Below are positions 54,516-64,000 of a stretch of 64,000 nucleotides of DNA, in pieces. Numbering within the stretch: the stretch's first letter is position 1; every line of letters begins with the position of its first letter. The notes under the pieces were generated by a model, which saw only the letters and a program-made list of their open reading frames with translations, was not told the DNA's origin and did no database searches. Origin of the DNA: Nostoc spongiaeforme FACHB-130 (GTDB lineage Bacteria > Cyanobacteriota > Cyanobacteriia > Cyanobacteriales > Nostocaceae). Where the stretch lies: assembly GCF_014698475.1 (NCBI RefSeq), contig NZ_JACJTB010000019.1, forward strand, positions 44,866-108,865, given 5' to 3'. The position numbers were made by a program, and so were the translations under genes.

Positions 54516-54776
54516 ATGGCTGAAGAAAAAGCTAAAACTCCTAAAAACTCAGCTTCTATAGCCAAAAAGCACTGGAGAGACATCCTGGGAGATGCAAAGG
54601 ATATAGCAAGTGCTGTTGCTGTTGGCGCACTGGTCACATCAAGTATTGGGTTATCTGGCCCTGTTGCTGCGGCAGCTATTTTGGTGGCAACTACAATTTT
54701 GAAAGTGGGGCTAGATACACTTGAGGAGGAAGAGCAAGTAGACAAGGATGCTCAAGAGGAGCAACAGGATGATTAG
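54516..54776 (+). CDS. Small membrane protein of unknown function
   Basis: 86 residues. Basic start (MAEEKAKTPKNSASIAKKHW), one or two Ala/Gly-rich hydrophobic helices (IASAVAVGALVTSSIGLSGP, VAAAAILVATTILKVGL), and an acidic tail (EEEEQVDKDAQEEQQDD). Its last codons overlap the ATG of the next gene by eight bases, and GAGGAG inside its end gives that gene a ribosome-binding site. I do not recognise the family. The charge pattern would fit a peptide that binds a membrane or a larger membrane partner. Confidence 0.65.
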   Translation: MAEEKAKTPKNSASIAKKHWRDILGDAKDIASAVAVGALVTSSIGLSGPVAAAAILVATTILKVGLDTLEEEEQVDKDAQEEQQDD

Positions 54777-55221
54777 TGTTGCTAGTGTTTTTACTGTCTA
54801 CTTAATTCAGCTATCTTCTACCTGCCAGCAATGCGCTGAAACTGCCTCAAACTTCAATCACGACCAACTTCGAGTAATTGCTGTACTTTTGTTATTGTTA
54901 ATACACTGCATGATTCGTGGTATACGTGACCAAGCATTTCCCTCAGCTCGTGCAGCGTTAGATATTTCCTTATTTTGGGCTGGAAATGTTTTGACACTTA
55001 GTTTAGTATATCGAGCCTTGACAACAGAATTACTCTTCAGATTGGTAGACCTTGATGGAGTCGTCACTATGGGTATAGGAGCAATTATGACGCTCATTGC
55101 TGGTTTCAACAATGATGATATTTTGGCAGACTTTGTTATGGTATTCCAAGGAATCAAATCAAGTATGACTGCTGGATTTCAAAAAGGAAGAGAAATAATT
55201 AAGAGGCTATTGAGAATATAA
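54769..55221 (+). CDS. Membrane protein of unknown function
   Basis: 150 residues from ATG 54769, with GAGGAG about ten bases upstream. Four probable membrane segments: about 2-17, 34-50 (VIAVLLLLLIHCMIRG), 66-85 (ISLFWAGNVLTLSLVYRA) and 99-118 (GVVTMGIGAIMTLIAGF). The C-terminus is basic (FQKGREIIKRLLRI). Translationally coupled to the 86-residue gene by overlap, so the two probably form one complex. No homologue family recognised. Confidence 0.65.
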   Translation: MISVASVFTVYLIQLSSTCQQCAETASNFNHDQLRVIAVLLLLLIHCMIRGIRDQAFPSARAALDISLFWAGNVLTLSLVYRALTTELLFRLVDLDGVVTMGIGAIMTLIAGFNNDDILADFVMVFQGIKSSMTAGFQKGREIIKRLLRI

Positions 55222-55284
55222 CAGTACTTCCACAACAAAAGATCATGTTGTCGAAATTGTGAGCAATGTCAGGGTTTTGAAAAG

Positions 55285-56370
55285 TTACTGATTTATTTGA
55301 CTTTGAGACAGTGAAGTTTGTTCAGGTAAGCGCACAATATTCTCAGAAGAAATTTTATCTAGTCTTCCCAGTTTAACTAAAGCTTGATGTACCATTGCTG
55401 CTACTTCTGCCCTGGTGGCTGCTTGATTGGGAGCCAAGAGTTGAGGATTAGCATCAGTAATTACCAAACCATTAGCTGTGGCAGTCGCTACCTTAGCTAC
55501 GGCATATTTAGGAATATTTTTGGCATCTTGATAAATACTTAGCATCTGTGAGGGTTTGGCTGGTTGTTTGAGATTTAACCCACTCACCAGTGCCACTAAA
55601 ACTTGTACACGGGTAATTTTTTGGTTGGGTTTAAAAGTTTTGTCGGGAAACCCTTTTAAAAAACCTGTACCCACAGCGCGATCGATGGCTGGTGTTGCCC
55701 AATATTTACCTGAGACATCTTTAAAAGGTACAGAATTTTTACTCAGTTCCGTATCAAAAGCTTTCTGGAGAATGGCTGCAAATTCCGCCCGATTCACAGG
55801 CTGATTTGGTCTAAACGTGTAATCTGGGAAGCCTTTAATAATCCCACGCGCCGAAAGCGCATTAATAAATCGAGTTGCCCAAAAATTCCTCGGCACATCA
55901 TTAAAGGCAATGGGTGGTGGAATAATTGATTTTTGTTCTGCAGGGGTAACTAAGGGTAAGGGCGATGATGTAACTGATGACTCTGGATTTTTAGACGTAG
56001 AAAAAGGTACGGTTTTTGATGCTGAATTAAGTGGAATTACTTGGAATGGTGGCAGGATTTGAGGGGAATTTGGGCTGGGTTCGGGAACTACTTCTTTGGG
56101 AGGTAGGGGTGCAGCTTCAACTTGAGGATTAGTGCTTGGCTGCACCTGGGAAGCTGGAGTGGTAATTGTGGGAGTTGGTTGCGTTTGGATTGTGGAAGTT
56201 GGTGTTGGCGACAACACTATATTGTAGTTCCAGCCAGCATCTCGGCGAGAAAATGACCACAAGAGAATCCCCCCGATCGCACCGAAGGCAACTAAAATGG
56301 CAATAAATTCATCAAAGCCAAGGGCTGTTTTTTCAGATGACTTGGGGTCGGAAGGAGGTAAGTTGGTCAT
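55285..56370 (-). CDS. Membrane-anchored SLH-domain protein
   Basis: 361 residues from ATG 56370; the frame runs 39 codons further up but that part is low-quality and partly repeat DNA. One membrane helix at about 19-38 (FIAILVAFGAIGGILLWSF), a long Pro/Thr/Ser linker (about 50-160), then three S-layer homology repeats: FNDVPRNFWATRFINALSAR, FKDVSGKYWATPAIDRAVGT and YQDAKNIPKYAVAKVATATA, each closing with a GFPD/TFRPNQ- and TRAE-type signature. SLH domains bind secondary cell-wall polymer or peptidoglycan. Convergent with the small membrane pair. Confidence 0.9.
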   Translation of the reverse strand: MTNLPPSDPKSSEKTALGFDEFIAILVAFGAIGGILLWSFSRRDAGWNYNIVLSPTPTSTIQTQPTPTITTPASQVQPSTNPQVEAAPLPPKEVVPEPSPNSPQILPPFQVIPLNSASKTVPFSTSKNPESSVTSSPLPLVTPAEQKSIIPPPIAFNDVPRNFWATRFINALSARGIIKGFPDYTFRPNQPVNRAEFAAILQKAFDTELSKNSVPFKDVSGKYWATPAIDRAVGTGFLKGFPDKTFKPNQKITRVQVLVALVSGLNLKQPAKPSQMLSIYQDAKNIPKYAVAKVATATANGLVITDANPQLLAPNQAATRAEVAAMVHQALVKLGRLDKISSENIVRLPEQTSLSQSQINQ

Positions 56371-56640
56371 CGTATTTTCCCTGAAATTGCAAAGTTCCCA
56401 CTCAAAAATCAAGAAGACTGGGCGACGGAAGCCGCAGCTATAGCAGAAGGCAGGAGGCAGGAGGAAAAGTCTTACTATTCCTGGCATTCAAGCTTTGAAA
56501 TTGTCCTAACATCTCTGACTACCGCTATATCTAAACAAAACCCGGACTTTGACTTCGCTCAGTGAACACCTGCACGGGTTTACAGCTTAATTGTCAGACA
56601 TTACTTAAAACATTTATTTCACCTTTCACCCTTCATCCTT

Positions 56641-57927
56641 CTAAAGCACTCGCAAAATGCTGGGAATGCTATCAATCGCCTCCAGACTGCGAATTTCTTC
56701 TAAAGCTTGGCGGAAATTACCTTCCTGCACATCGTGGGTAACAACCACAATTTCTGCTAACGCTCCTTGGAAACCAGTTTGCACCACAGACTCTAAACTT
56801 ACACCATGATTGCCAAAGCAAGTACCTAGTTTACCAATTACACCAGGGTGGTCTTTGGTGAGGAAACGGGCGTAAAATCGGGTAACTAATTCCGAGATGG
56901 GGGTAACTTGGCAGTAATCTTCATGTCTACAAGTTAGCAGAGGATTTGGTGCGGCTGTGTTACTCTTGAGGGCTGCTGTCAAACTTAAAATATCGGAGGT
57001 GACAGCACTGGCTGTTGCACCTGCACCCGCACCAGGTCCAAAAAACATCACTTGACCGATGGGTTCGCCTTCTACAAGAATGGCGTTATACACACCGTTA
57101 ACACTTGCCAAGGGGTGAGATTTAGGTACAAAGGTGGGATGTACTCTCACAGACAACTGGGAGTGGTCATTATTTTGGTATTGAGCGATCGCTAATAATT
57201 TAATCACAAAGCCCAATTTTTCAGCATAGGTAATATCTGTCTTGCTAACTTGACGGATACCCTCACAATAAACATCTTGTAAATGAATGCGTCCACCAAA
57301 ACCCAAGGATGCCAAAATCGCAATTTTATCGGCTGCATCTAAGCCATCTACATCGGCTGTCGGGTCGGCTTCAGCATAGCCCAAGCGTTGAGCATCAGCT
57401 AACACATCTCCAAAGTCACTGCCTTCAGTTTGCATCCGGGTGAGGATATAGTTAGTCGTACCGTTAACGATACCAATAACAGTGTTAATCCGGTTAACAC
57501 TTAAAGCTTGTTTCAGGGGTTGAATCACGGGAATTCCCCCACCAACAGCCGCTTCTAACATCACATAAACTCCGGCTTCATTGGCGGCGTTGAAAATTTC
57601 TGCCCCAAATCGTGAGATTGCCGCTTTGTTAGCTGTGACAACGTGCTTACCATTTTTGATTGCTTGGAGAAGCAGCGATCGCGCCGGTTCCAATCCCCCC
57701 ATTACCTCAACTACAATATCCACAGCCGGATCATTGACAATCTCGGCTAAATCTGTAGTGATGACTGACTGTGGTAATTCTACCGCACGGGGTTTATCAG
57801 GCGATCGGACACCCACCCGATAAATTTCGATTTCTCCCAACAACGGATGACGGCCAACAGCATCTTGTAGTAGTTGCACCGTACCTGTACCTACAGTACC
57901 TAATCCCAATATTCCTAGCTTTACACC
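56641..57927 (-). CDS. hom: Homoserine dehydrogenase
   Basis: 428 residues from GTG 57927 (GTG GGT GTA AAG, giving MGVKLGILGLGTVGTGT); a TTG six codons upstream is also open. It reduces aspartate semialdehyde to homoserine for threonine and methionine. The Rossmann GLGTVGTGTVQLL is at about 8-20, with the VVEVMGG, GKHVVTANKAAI, EAAVGGGIPVIQPL and GIVNGTTNYILTRM runs. A C-terminal ACT domain (PGVIGKLGTCFGNHGVSLES, then EIVVVTHD) suggests threonine feedback control. Works with thrC elsewhere in the window. Confidence 0.95.
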   Translation of the reverse strand, partial: GVKLGILGLGTVGTGTVQLLQDAVGRHPLLGEIEIYRVGVRSPDKPRAVELPQSVITTDLAEIVNDPAVDIVVEVMGGLEPARSLLLQAIKNGKHVVTANKAAISRFGAEIFNAANEAGVYVMLEAAVGGGIPVIQPLKQALSVNRINTVIGIVNGTTNYILTRMQTEGSDFGDVLADAQRLGYAEADPTADVDGLDAADKIAILASLGFGGRIHLQDVYCEGIRQVSKTDITYAEKLGFVIKLLAIAQYQNNDHSQLSVRVHPTFVPKSHPLASVNGVYNAILVEGEPIGQVMFFGPGAGAGATASAVTSDILSLTAALKSNTAAPNPLLTCRHEDYCQVTPISELVTRFYARFLTKDHPGVIGKLGTCFGNHGVSLESVVQTGFQGALAEIVVVTHDVQEGNFRQALEEIRSLEAIDSIPSILRVL

Positions 57928-57949
57928 CACAAGCTTTTCACCCAATATA

Positions 57950-58030
57950 TTTAGTGCTGAGTCACCGAAGTTTGCTCAACGGGGGGAACCCCCGCACGCA
58001 ACTTCTCGCTGAGTGCTGAGTGCTGAGTGG
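57950..58030. repeat. GCTGAGT tandem repeat with a GC-rich insert
   Basis: GTGCTGAGT (about 57951) is interrupted by a GC-rich segment with the palindrome GGGGGAACCCCC and resumes as GCTGAGTGCTGAGTGCTGAG. A similar GGGGGAACCCCC-bearing insert interrupts a different tandem repeat near 62660-62720. Confidence 0.6.
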
Positions 58031-58085
58031 TTAATAATATAACCTCCAGGACTCTTATCTCAGCAAGTATATATACAAAACAATT

Positions 58086-58110
58086 GTAGGGTGAGCATCG
58101 CCCACCCTAC
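58086..58110 (-). terminator. GTAGGGTG hairpin after petH
   Basis: GTAGGGTG and CACCCTAC are exact complements nine bases apart, about 60 bases past the petH stop on its strand. The TTTTGT-like tract lies on the petH side only weakly, so termination is a moderate inference. Confidence 0.5.
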
Positions 58111-58170
58111 AGATTATCCTGCTTCAGTTATATTTTGTCAGTTGTCTTAATCTATTGACTAATAACCAAC

Positions 58171-60517
<2,347 letters not shown>

Positions 60518-61522
60518 ATGACAAGTAAGCCGGAACGCGTGGTACTAATTGGAGTAGCCGGAGACTCCGGGTGCGGCAAATCTACTTTTTTGCGTCGTTT
60601 AATAGACTTGTTTGGCGAAGAGTTTATGACAGTTATCTGTTTGGATGACTATCATTGCTTAGATCGCAAACAGCGCAAAGAAACTGGGATAACTGCACTT
60701 GACCCCAGGGCAAACAATTTTGACTTGATGTATGAGCAAATTAAAGCTCTCAAAGAAGGTCAAACCATTAATAAGCCGATTTATAACCACGAAACCGGCA
60801 TGATTGATCCCCCAGAAATAGTAGAACCAAATCACATTATTGTGGTTGAAGGTCTACATCCTTTGTATGATGAACGGGTGCGATCGCTCCTTGATTTCAG
60901 TGTTTATTTTGATATCAGCGATGAAGTTAAAATTGCTTGGAAGATTCAACGCGATATGGCAGAAAGAGGCCATCGCTACGAAGATGTTTTAGCTGCTATC
61001 AACTCTCGTAAACCTGACTTTACAAAATATATCGAACCCCAAAGAGAATTCGCTGACGTAGTTCTCCAAGTACTGCCCACAAACCTCATCAAAAACGACA
61101 CCGAACGCAAAGTTTTGCGAGTACGGATGTTGCAACGCGAAGGTAAAGAAGGATTCACTCCTGTTTACTTATTTGATGAAGGTTCCACCATTAACTGGAC
61201 TCCTTGCGGACGCAAGCTTACCTGTTCCTATCCAGGTATGCAACTGTACTATGGTTCCGATGTTTACTATGGCCGCTATGTCTCAGTACTCGAAGTAGAT
61301 GGTCAATTTGACAACCTAGAAGAAGTCATCTACATCGAAAACCACCTCAGCAACACATCCACCAAGTACGAAGGTGAAATGACTCACTTGTTACTCCAAC
61401 ACCGTGAGTATCCTGGTTCTAACAATGGAACTGGTTTGTTCCAAGTGCTGACAGGTCTAAAAATGCGTGCCACCTACGAACGTTTAACATCAAAGGAAGC
61501 AAAACTAGCAGTTCAAGTCTAA
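60518..61522 (+). CDS. prk: Phosphoribulokinase
   Basis: 334 residues, class-II (photosynthetic) size, with GAGGAG before the ATG. It phosphorylates ribulose 5-phosphate to RuBP for Rubisco. P-loop GVAGDSGCGKSTFLRR (about 13-28) holds one regulatory Cys, and CLDDYHCLDR holds the second; a C-terminal pair lies in TPCGRKLTCSYPG (about 229-241). These pairs are the sites of thioredoxin and CP12 control in this enzyme. Other runs: LDPRANNFDLMYEQ and VVEGLHPLYDERVR. A strong terminator follows. Confidence 0.97.
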   Translation: MTSKPERVVLIGVAGDSGCGKSTFLRRLIDLFGEEFMTVICLDDYHCLDRKQRKETGITALDPRANNFDLMYEQIKALKEGQTINKPIYNHETGMIDPPEIVEPNHIIVVEGLHPLYDERVRSLLDFSVYFDISDEVKIAWKIQRDMAERGHRYEDVLAAINSRKPDFTKYIEPQREFADVVLQVLPTNLIKNDTERKVLRVRMLQREGKEGFTPVYLFDEGSTINWTPCGRKLTCSYPGMQLYYGSDVYYGRYVSVLEVDGQFDNLEEVIYIENHLSNTSTKYEGEMTHLLLQHREYPGSNNGTGLFQVLTGLKMRATYERLTSKEAKLAVQV

Positions 61523-61553
61523 ACAAAACAGCAGTGTTTGTGTCAAATTTTTT

Positions 61554-61582
61554 GGGGGTGCTTCCGGGGGCATCCCCTTTTT
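61554..61582 (+). terminator. Rho-independent terminator after prk
   Basis: GGGGGTGC and GCATCCCC form the stem around TTCCGGGG, followed by five T and a further T-rich stretch. It starts about 30 bases after the prk stop. Confidence 0.85.
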
Positions 61583-61615
61583 ATTTTTGTAGTGATGGGA
61601 GTGGTGAGTAGGGAG

Positions 61616-61724
61616 TAGTACAAAAAAGCAAAAGTAAAAGGTCAAAAGGAAAAAGAAAAAATATTGATACTACAAGCTTTTTAGCAATTCCTTATGATCG
61701 GTTTATTTACGCTGAACTGTACTA
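61616..61724. repeat. MITE-like element with TAGTACA ends, copy 3 (inverted)
   Basis: TAGTACA (61616-61622) and TGTACTA (61718-61724) are exact inverted ends of a 109-base element. Read on the minus strand it has the same parts as copies 1 and 2: GCGTAAATAAACC, GGAATTGCTAAAAAGCTTGT, then a T-rich tract. It lacks the palindromic insert seen in copy 2, so it may be close to the basic form. Confidence 0.7.
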
Positions 61725-61792
61725 TGACTAGGTTCAAAATGCCTCTATAAATCTCTAATCTCTAACCTTTAGTTTTGTCATCGAGGACGCTT

Positions 61793-62476
61793 GTGTATTT
61801 ATTAATTCCTGCTGCTGGTGTCGGCAAAAGAATGGGTAGTAACCGCAATAAACTTTTTCTTGAGGTACAGTCAAAACCGATTATTGCTTGGACTTTGTTA
61901 GCGGCGGAAGCAGCAAGTTCTATTAGTTGGATAGGAATTATTTCTCAACCTAGTGACTGGCCTGACTTTAAAAATATCATTGCTGATTTATCACTGGCTA
62001 AACCTGTGGAATTTATTATTGGTGGTAGTACTCGGCAAGAATCGGTTTACAACGGCTTGCAAGCGTTACCACCAGAGGCAGAACAAGTGCTGATTCATGA
62101 TGGCGCTAGATGTTTGGCTACACCAAATTTGCTGAATGCTTGTGCAGCAGCAATTCGCCATTGTGCTGGGTTAATTGCGGCTATACCAGTGAAAGACACG
62201 ATTAAAATTGTTGATGAAACTGGCATAATTCAAAGTACGCCTGACCGACAATATTTGTGGGCTGCCCAAACTCCCCAAGGATTTAATGTCCAGTTATTGA
62301 AACAGTGCCACGCTGAAGGTATTCGTCAAGGTTGGGAAGTGACTGACGATGCAGCGTTATTTGAAAGGTGTGGCATTGAAGTACGAATTGTTCCAGGTGA
62401 GGAGACGAATTTAAAAGTTACTACTCCCCAGGATTTAGCGATCGCTGAATTTATTATCAGTCATCGGGGAGGGTGA
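61793..62476 (+). CDS. ispD: 2-C-methyl-D-erythritol 4-phosphate cytidylyltransferase
   Basis: 227 residues from GTG 61793, which gives the family's start (YLLIPAAGVGKRMGSNRNK); a TTG six codons up is open but unlike the family. It makes CDP-methylerythritol in the MEP isoprenoid pathway. Motifs: PAAGVGKRMG with the later Lys (CTP site), GGSTRQESVYNGL, VLIHDGARCLAT, IPVKDTIK and VTDDAALFE near the end, then GEETNLKVTTPQDL. The upstream gap holds a MITE-like copy. Confidence 0.95.
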   Translation: MYLLIPAAGVGKRMGSNRNKLFLEVQSKPIIAWTLLAAEAASSISWIGIISQPSDWPDFKNIIADLSLAKPVEFIIGGSTRQESVYNGLQALPPEAEQVLIHDGARCLATPNLLNACAAAIRHCAGLIAAIPVKDTIKIVDETGIIQSTPDRQYLWAAQTPQGFNVQLLKQCHAEGIRQGWEVTDDAALFERCGIEVRIVPGEETNLKVTTPQDLAIAEFIISHRGG

Positions 62477-62477
62477 G

Positions 62478-62740
62478 GGAAGAAGGGGGATGAGGGGACA
62501 AGGGGGACAAGGGAGACAAGGGAGATTAGGGGGATATTGAGAATTGTTAAGGAGATTTTTGACTTTTGCAACAAAATCAAGTATACTCCCACACACTTGT
62601 TAATCGTTAGTTACTAGTCATAAGTTGTCAGTGACCAATGACTAATAATTATTGACTATTGACCCCTTCGGGGTTCGCCAGTCGCTCATAGGGGGAACCC
62701 CCAAGACCGCGCTGGCTCACTATTGACCATTGACTAACAC
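62478..62740. repeat. Mixed short tandem repeats with a GC-rich palindromic insert
   Basis: GGGGACAAGGGGGACAAGGG-type repeats (about 62490-62530) are followed by ATTGACTATTGACC/ACCAATGACTAA repeats (about 62625-62660). These are interrupted by a GC-rich block with CCCCTTCGGGG, GGGGGAACCCCC and GCCAGTCGC...GCGCTGGC, after which CTATTGACCATTGACTAAC resumes (about 62720-62738). The block ends just before scpB. Confidence 0.7.
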
Positions 62741-62743
62741 CCA

Positions 62744-63298
62744 ATGAAAACAGCCACCGCGACCAAGACAGCGACTAAAATTGAAGCGATTCTCTATTTA
62801 AAGGGTAAGCCTTTATCTCTCAGTGAAATAGCCGAATATGCAGCTTGCGATCGCGCCACTGCCCAAGAAGGCATAATTGAACTGATAGATAGTTATGCCC
62901 GTAGAGATAGTGCCTTAGAGGTTGTTGAAACCACAGATGGTTATAGCCTGCAACTAAGAACTGACTTTCAAGATTTAGTGCAAACACTGATTCCGGTAGA
63001 ATTAGGGGTAGGCGCATTGAGGAGTTTAGCTGCGATCGCCCTCAATAGTCCAATTTTGCAAAGCGACTTGATTAACCTCCGGGGTTCAGGTGCGTATCAA
63101 CATGTTCAAGAATTAGTCGAACTTGGTTTTGTCAAAAAACGCCGAGATAACGAATCCCGTTCTTATTCGCTACAAGTAACACCAAAATTTCACCAGTACT
63201 TTCAAATCGAACAACTTCCCCAACCATTTGACACTAAAGAACAGCAACTAGAACTCAATCTAGCTATTGAAGATGAACTAGAAGATACTAGCGACTAG
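62744..63298 (+). CDS. scpB: Segregation and condensation protein B
   Basis: 184 residues. Two winged-helix domains: KIEAILYLKGKPLSLSEIAE (about 12-31) and, near 85-125, LGVGALRSLAAIALNSPILQ followed by LINLRGSGAYQHVQELVELG, the ScpB hallmark. The C-terminal tail (FDTKEQQLELNLAIEDELED) is acidic. It joins ScpA and SMC in the condensin complex; scpA is at 7.2-8.0 kb. A tandem-repeat block ends four bases before its ATG, an unusually tight fit for a ribosome-binding site. Confidence 0.93.
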   Translation: MKTATATKTATKIEAILYLKGKPLSLSEIAEYAACDRATAQEGIIELIDSYARRDSALEVVETTDGYSLQLRTDFQDLVQTLIPVELGVGALRSLAAIALNSPILQSDLINLRGSGAYQHVQELVELGFVKKRRDNESRSYSLQVTPKFHQYFQIEQLPQPFDTKEQQLELNLAIEDELEDTSD

Positions 63299-63590
63299 AG
63301 GCTATAAAAGAGATTTTTTCAAAGCATAAACATACACAAGCAAATGTAGTAACAATAGGCTTTGCCAATTAAGGTTTTAATCTACTTGACCGGGGAAGAG
63401 ATAGAGTCTTATTGACAGGTTAATTGACCATGAAACAGCGATCGCTTTGTTTCAAAATTCCTATACTTTGGTCAAATGTGCCGATTGTGTTGCACAAGAG
63501 TTAGACAATCTTTTTCAATGTAATTGGATTAAAAGCCTTGCTATGTATGGTTTTATGGAGTCTTTTCGCCCCAGCAGATAATTTAGTCTT

Positions 63591-63917
63591 ATGAAACACA
63601 GGATTATTAAAAAACCTTTAATTGGAATTTTAGTCTCTACATTATTGTTGTGGATGAATGCAACCACTGCTTAGTCGCAGTCTATATCTGTAGAGAAAAA
63701 GATAGATAGCACAAAAATAGTACCAGGAGCGCCAATCAAATATCAACACTTTGGTAACGAAAAACGGATGAGGCGGATAACAGGAGGTATAAGAGAAAAT
63801 TGTTTGTTAGGCACAAATAAGAATCCTACTGTATTAGTTCCGGAAAATCATCCTGTACTGACTACTGTTGAACAGCCAAAATTATTTGGTTCTTCCGGTA
63901 ATTTTATGGAGAATTAG
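63591..63917 (+). pseudogene. Broken DUF928-type exported protein gene
   Basis: A frame starts MKHRIIKKPLIGILVSTLLL (a signal peptide) and stops at an in-frame TAG at codon 28 (63672-63674), just after ATTA where a signal-cleavage region would be. The same frame then stays open for 80 more codons to the TAG at 63915-63917 and reads IKYQHFGNEKRMRRITGGIR, NCLLGTNKNPTVLVPENHPV and LTTVEQPKLFG. This resembles the N-terminal part of DUF928 proteins (pattern R-x-GGGTRG-x-C, ALVPE, T-x-P-x-FF). A second stop cuts the rest. A single TGG-to-TAG change would explain the first stop. It reads as a gene lost by nonsense mutation and further decay. Confidence 0.7.
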
Positions 63918-64000
63918 TAGTAAAGTGCCAAGTTAATAAGCTACGTAAGCGGAAATTACTAAAGTTGCGAAAGCCATATCCAAGTCTTTTGATTAACTTG

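Noticed and set aside
61775..61792. TTG start six codons upstream for ispD
   Set aside because: The IspD family begins directly at the LLIPAAG strand; GTG 61793 fits and the extra residues do not.

Overview
The window reads as chromosome of a filamentous, probably heterocyst-forming cyanobacterium (Nostoc/Anabaena/Calothrix-like, order Nostocales). The grounds are the very frequent HIP1 octamer GCGATCGC, genes for oxygenic photosynthesis and carbon fixation (psaE, petH with a phycobilisome-linker domain, prk with its redox cysteines), cyanobacterial families (CAAD, PAP/fibrillin, DUF3616, DUF2358) and many short tandem repeats of the kind known from heterocystous genomes. I see no rRNA, tRNA, CRISPR array, prophage or intact insertion sequence.

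Layout. 0-9.5 kb: a FUSC-family membrane protein cut by the window edge, a small secreted peptidoglycan-binding protein, a repeat-rich gap, a cNMP-binding protein, a photolyase-like protein split into two overlapping genes, pdxH, an AI-2E-type permease, scpA and a sugar-nucleotide pyrophosphorylase. 9.5-20 kb: speA, ndk, a TerC-family protein, a secreted protein, CHAD and DUF3616 proteins, a NIL-domain ferredoxin, a TxlA-type thioredoxin, and a ThiS/MoaD-like sulfur carrier next to thrC. 20-32 kb: five co-directional genes for exported proteins (DUF11-like repeat proteins, a 1214-residue probable outer-membrane barrel with an invasin-like Ig domain, and a lamin-tail-domain protein). This is the most system-like and least understood part of the window. 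32-41.7 kb: a conserved hypothetical, pgk, a universal stress protein, rtcB, a Uma2 nuclease, mutM, psaE, a PAP/fibrillin, a small acidic protein and mraY. 42-49.7 kb: an isopentenyl-phosphate-kinase homologue, a PAS/GAF histidine kinase facing a NarL-type regulator, era, a catalytically dead M48 peptidase homologue and a DUF1778/GNAT toxin-antitoxin pair. 49.7-63.9 kb: DUF2358, a GHL10-type glycosidase, an epoxide-hydrolase-like enzyme, a pentapeptide-repeat protein, a CAAD protein, a pair of small unknown membrane proteins, an SLH protein, hom, petH, prk, ispD, scpB and a decayed DUF928 gene.

How the genes fit together. hom and thrC both serve threonine synthesis. ispD belongs to the MEP isoprenoid route, while the IPK homologue would feed the same IPP pool from a different side. 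scpA and scpB encode the two accessory subunits of the SMC condensin but lie about 55 kb apart. psaE, petH and prk link photosystem I electron flow to NADPH and to the Calvin cycle. The rest is mostly scattered housekeeping in short transcription units.

Intergenic DNA is rich in repeats: several short-tandem-repeat families that often form long inverted repeats between convergent genes, a MITE-like family with TAGTACA ends (three copies, one interrupted by a second MITE), and GC-rich palindromes lodged inside the tandem repeats. All functional calls rest on reading motifs by eye; no database search was run.
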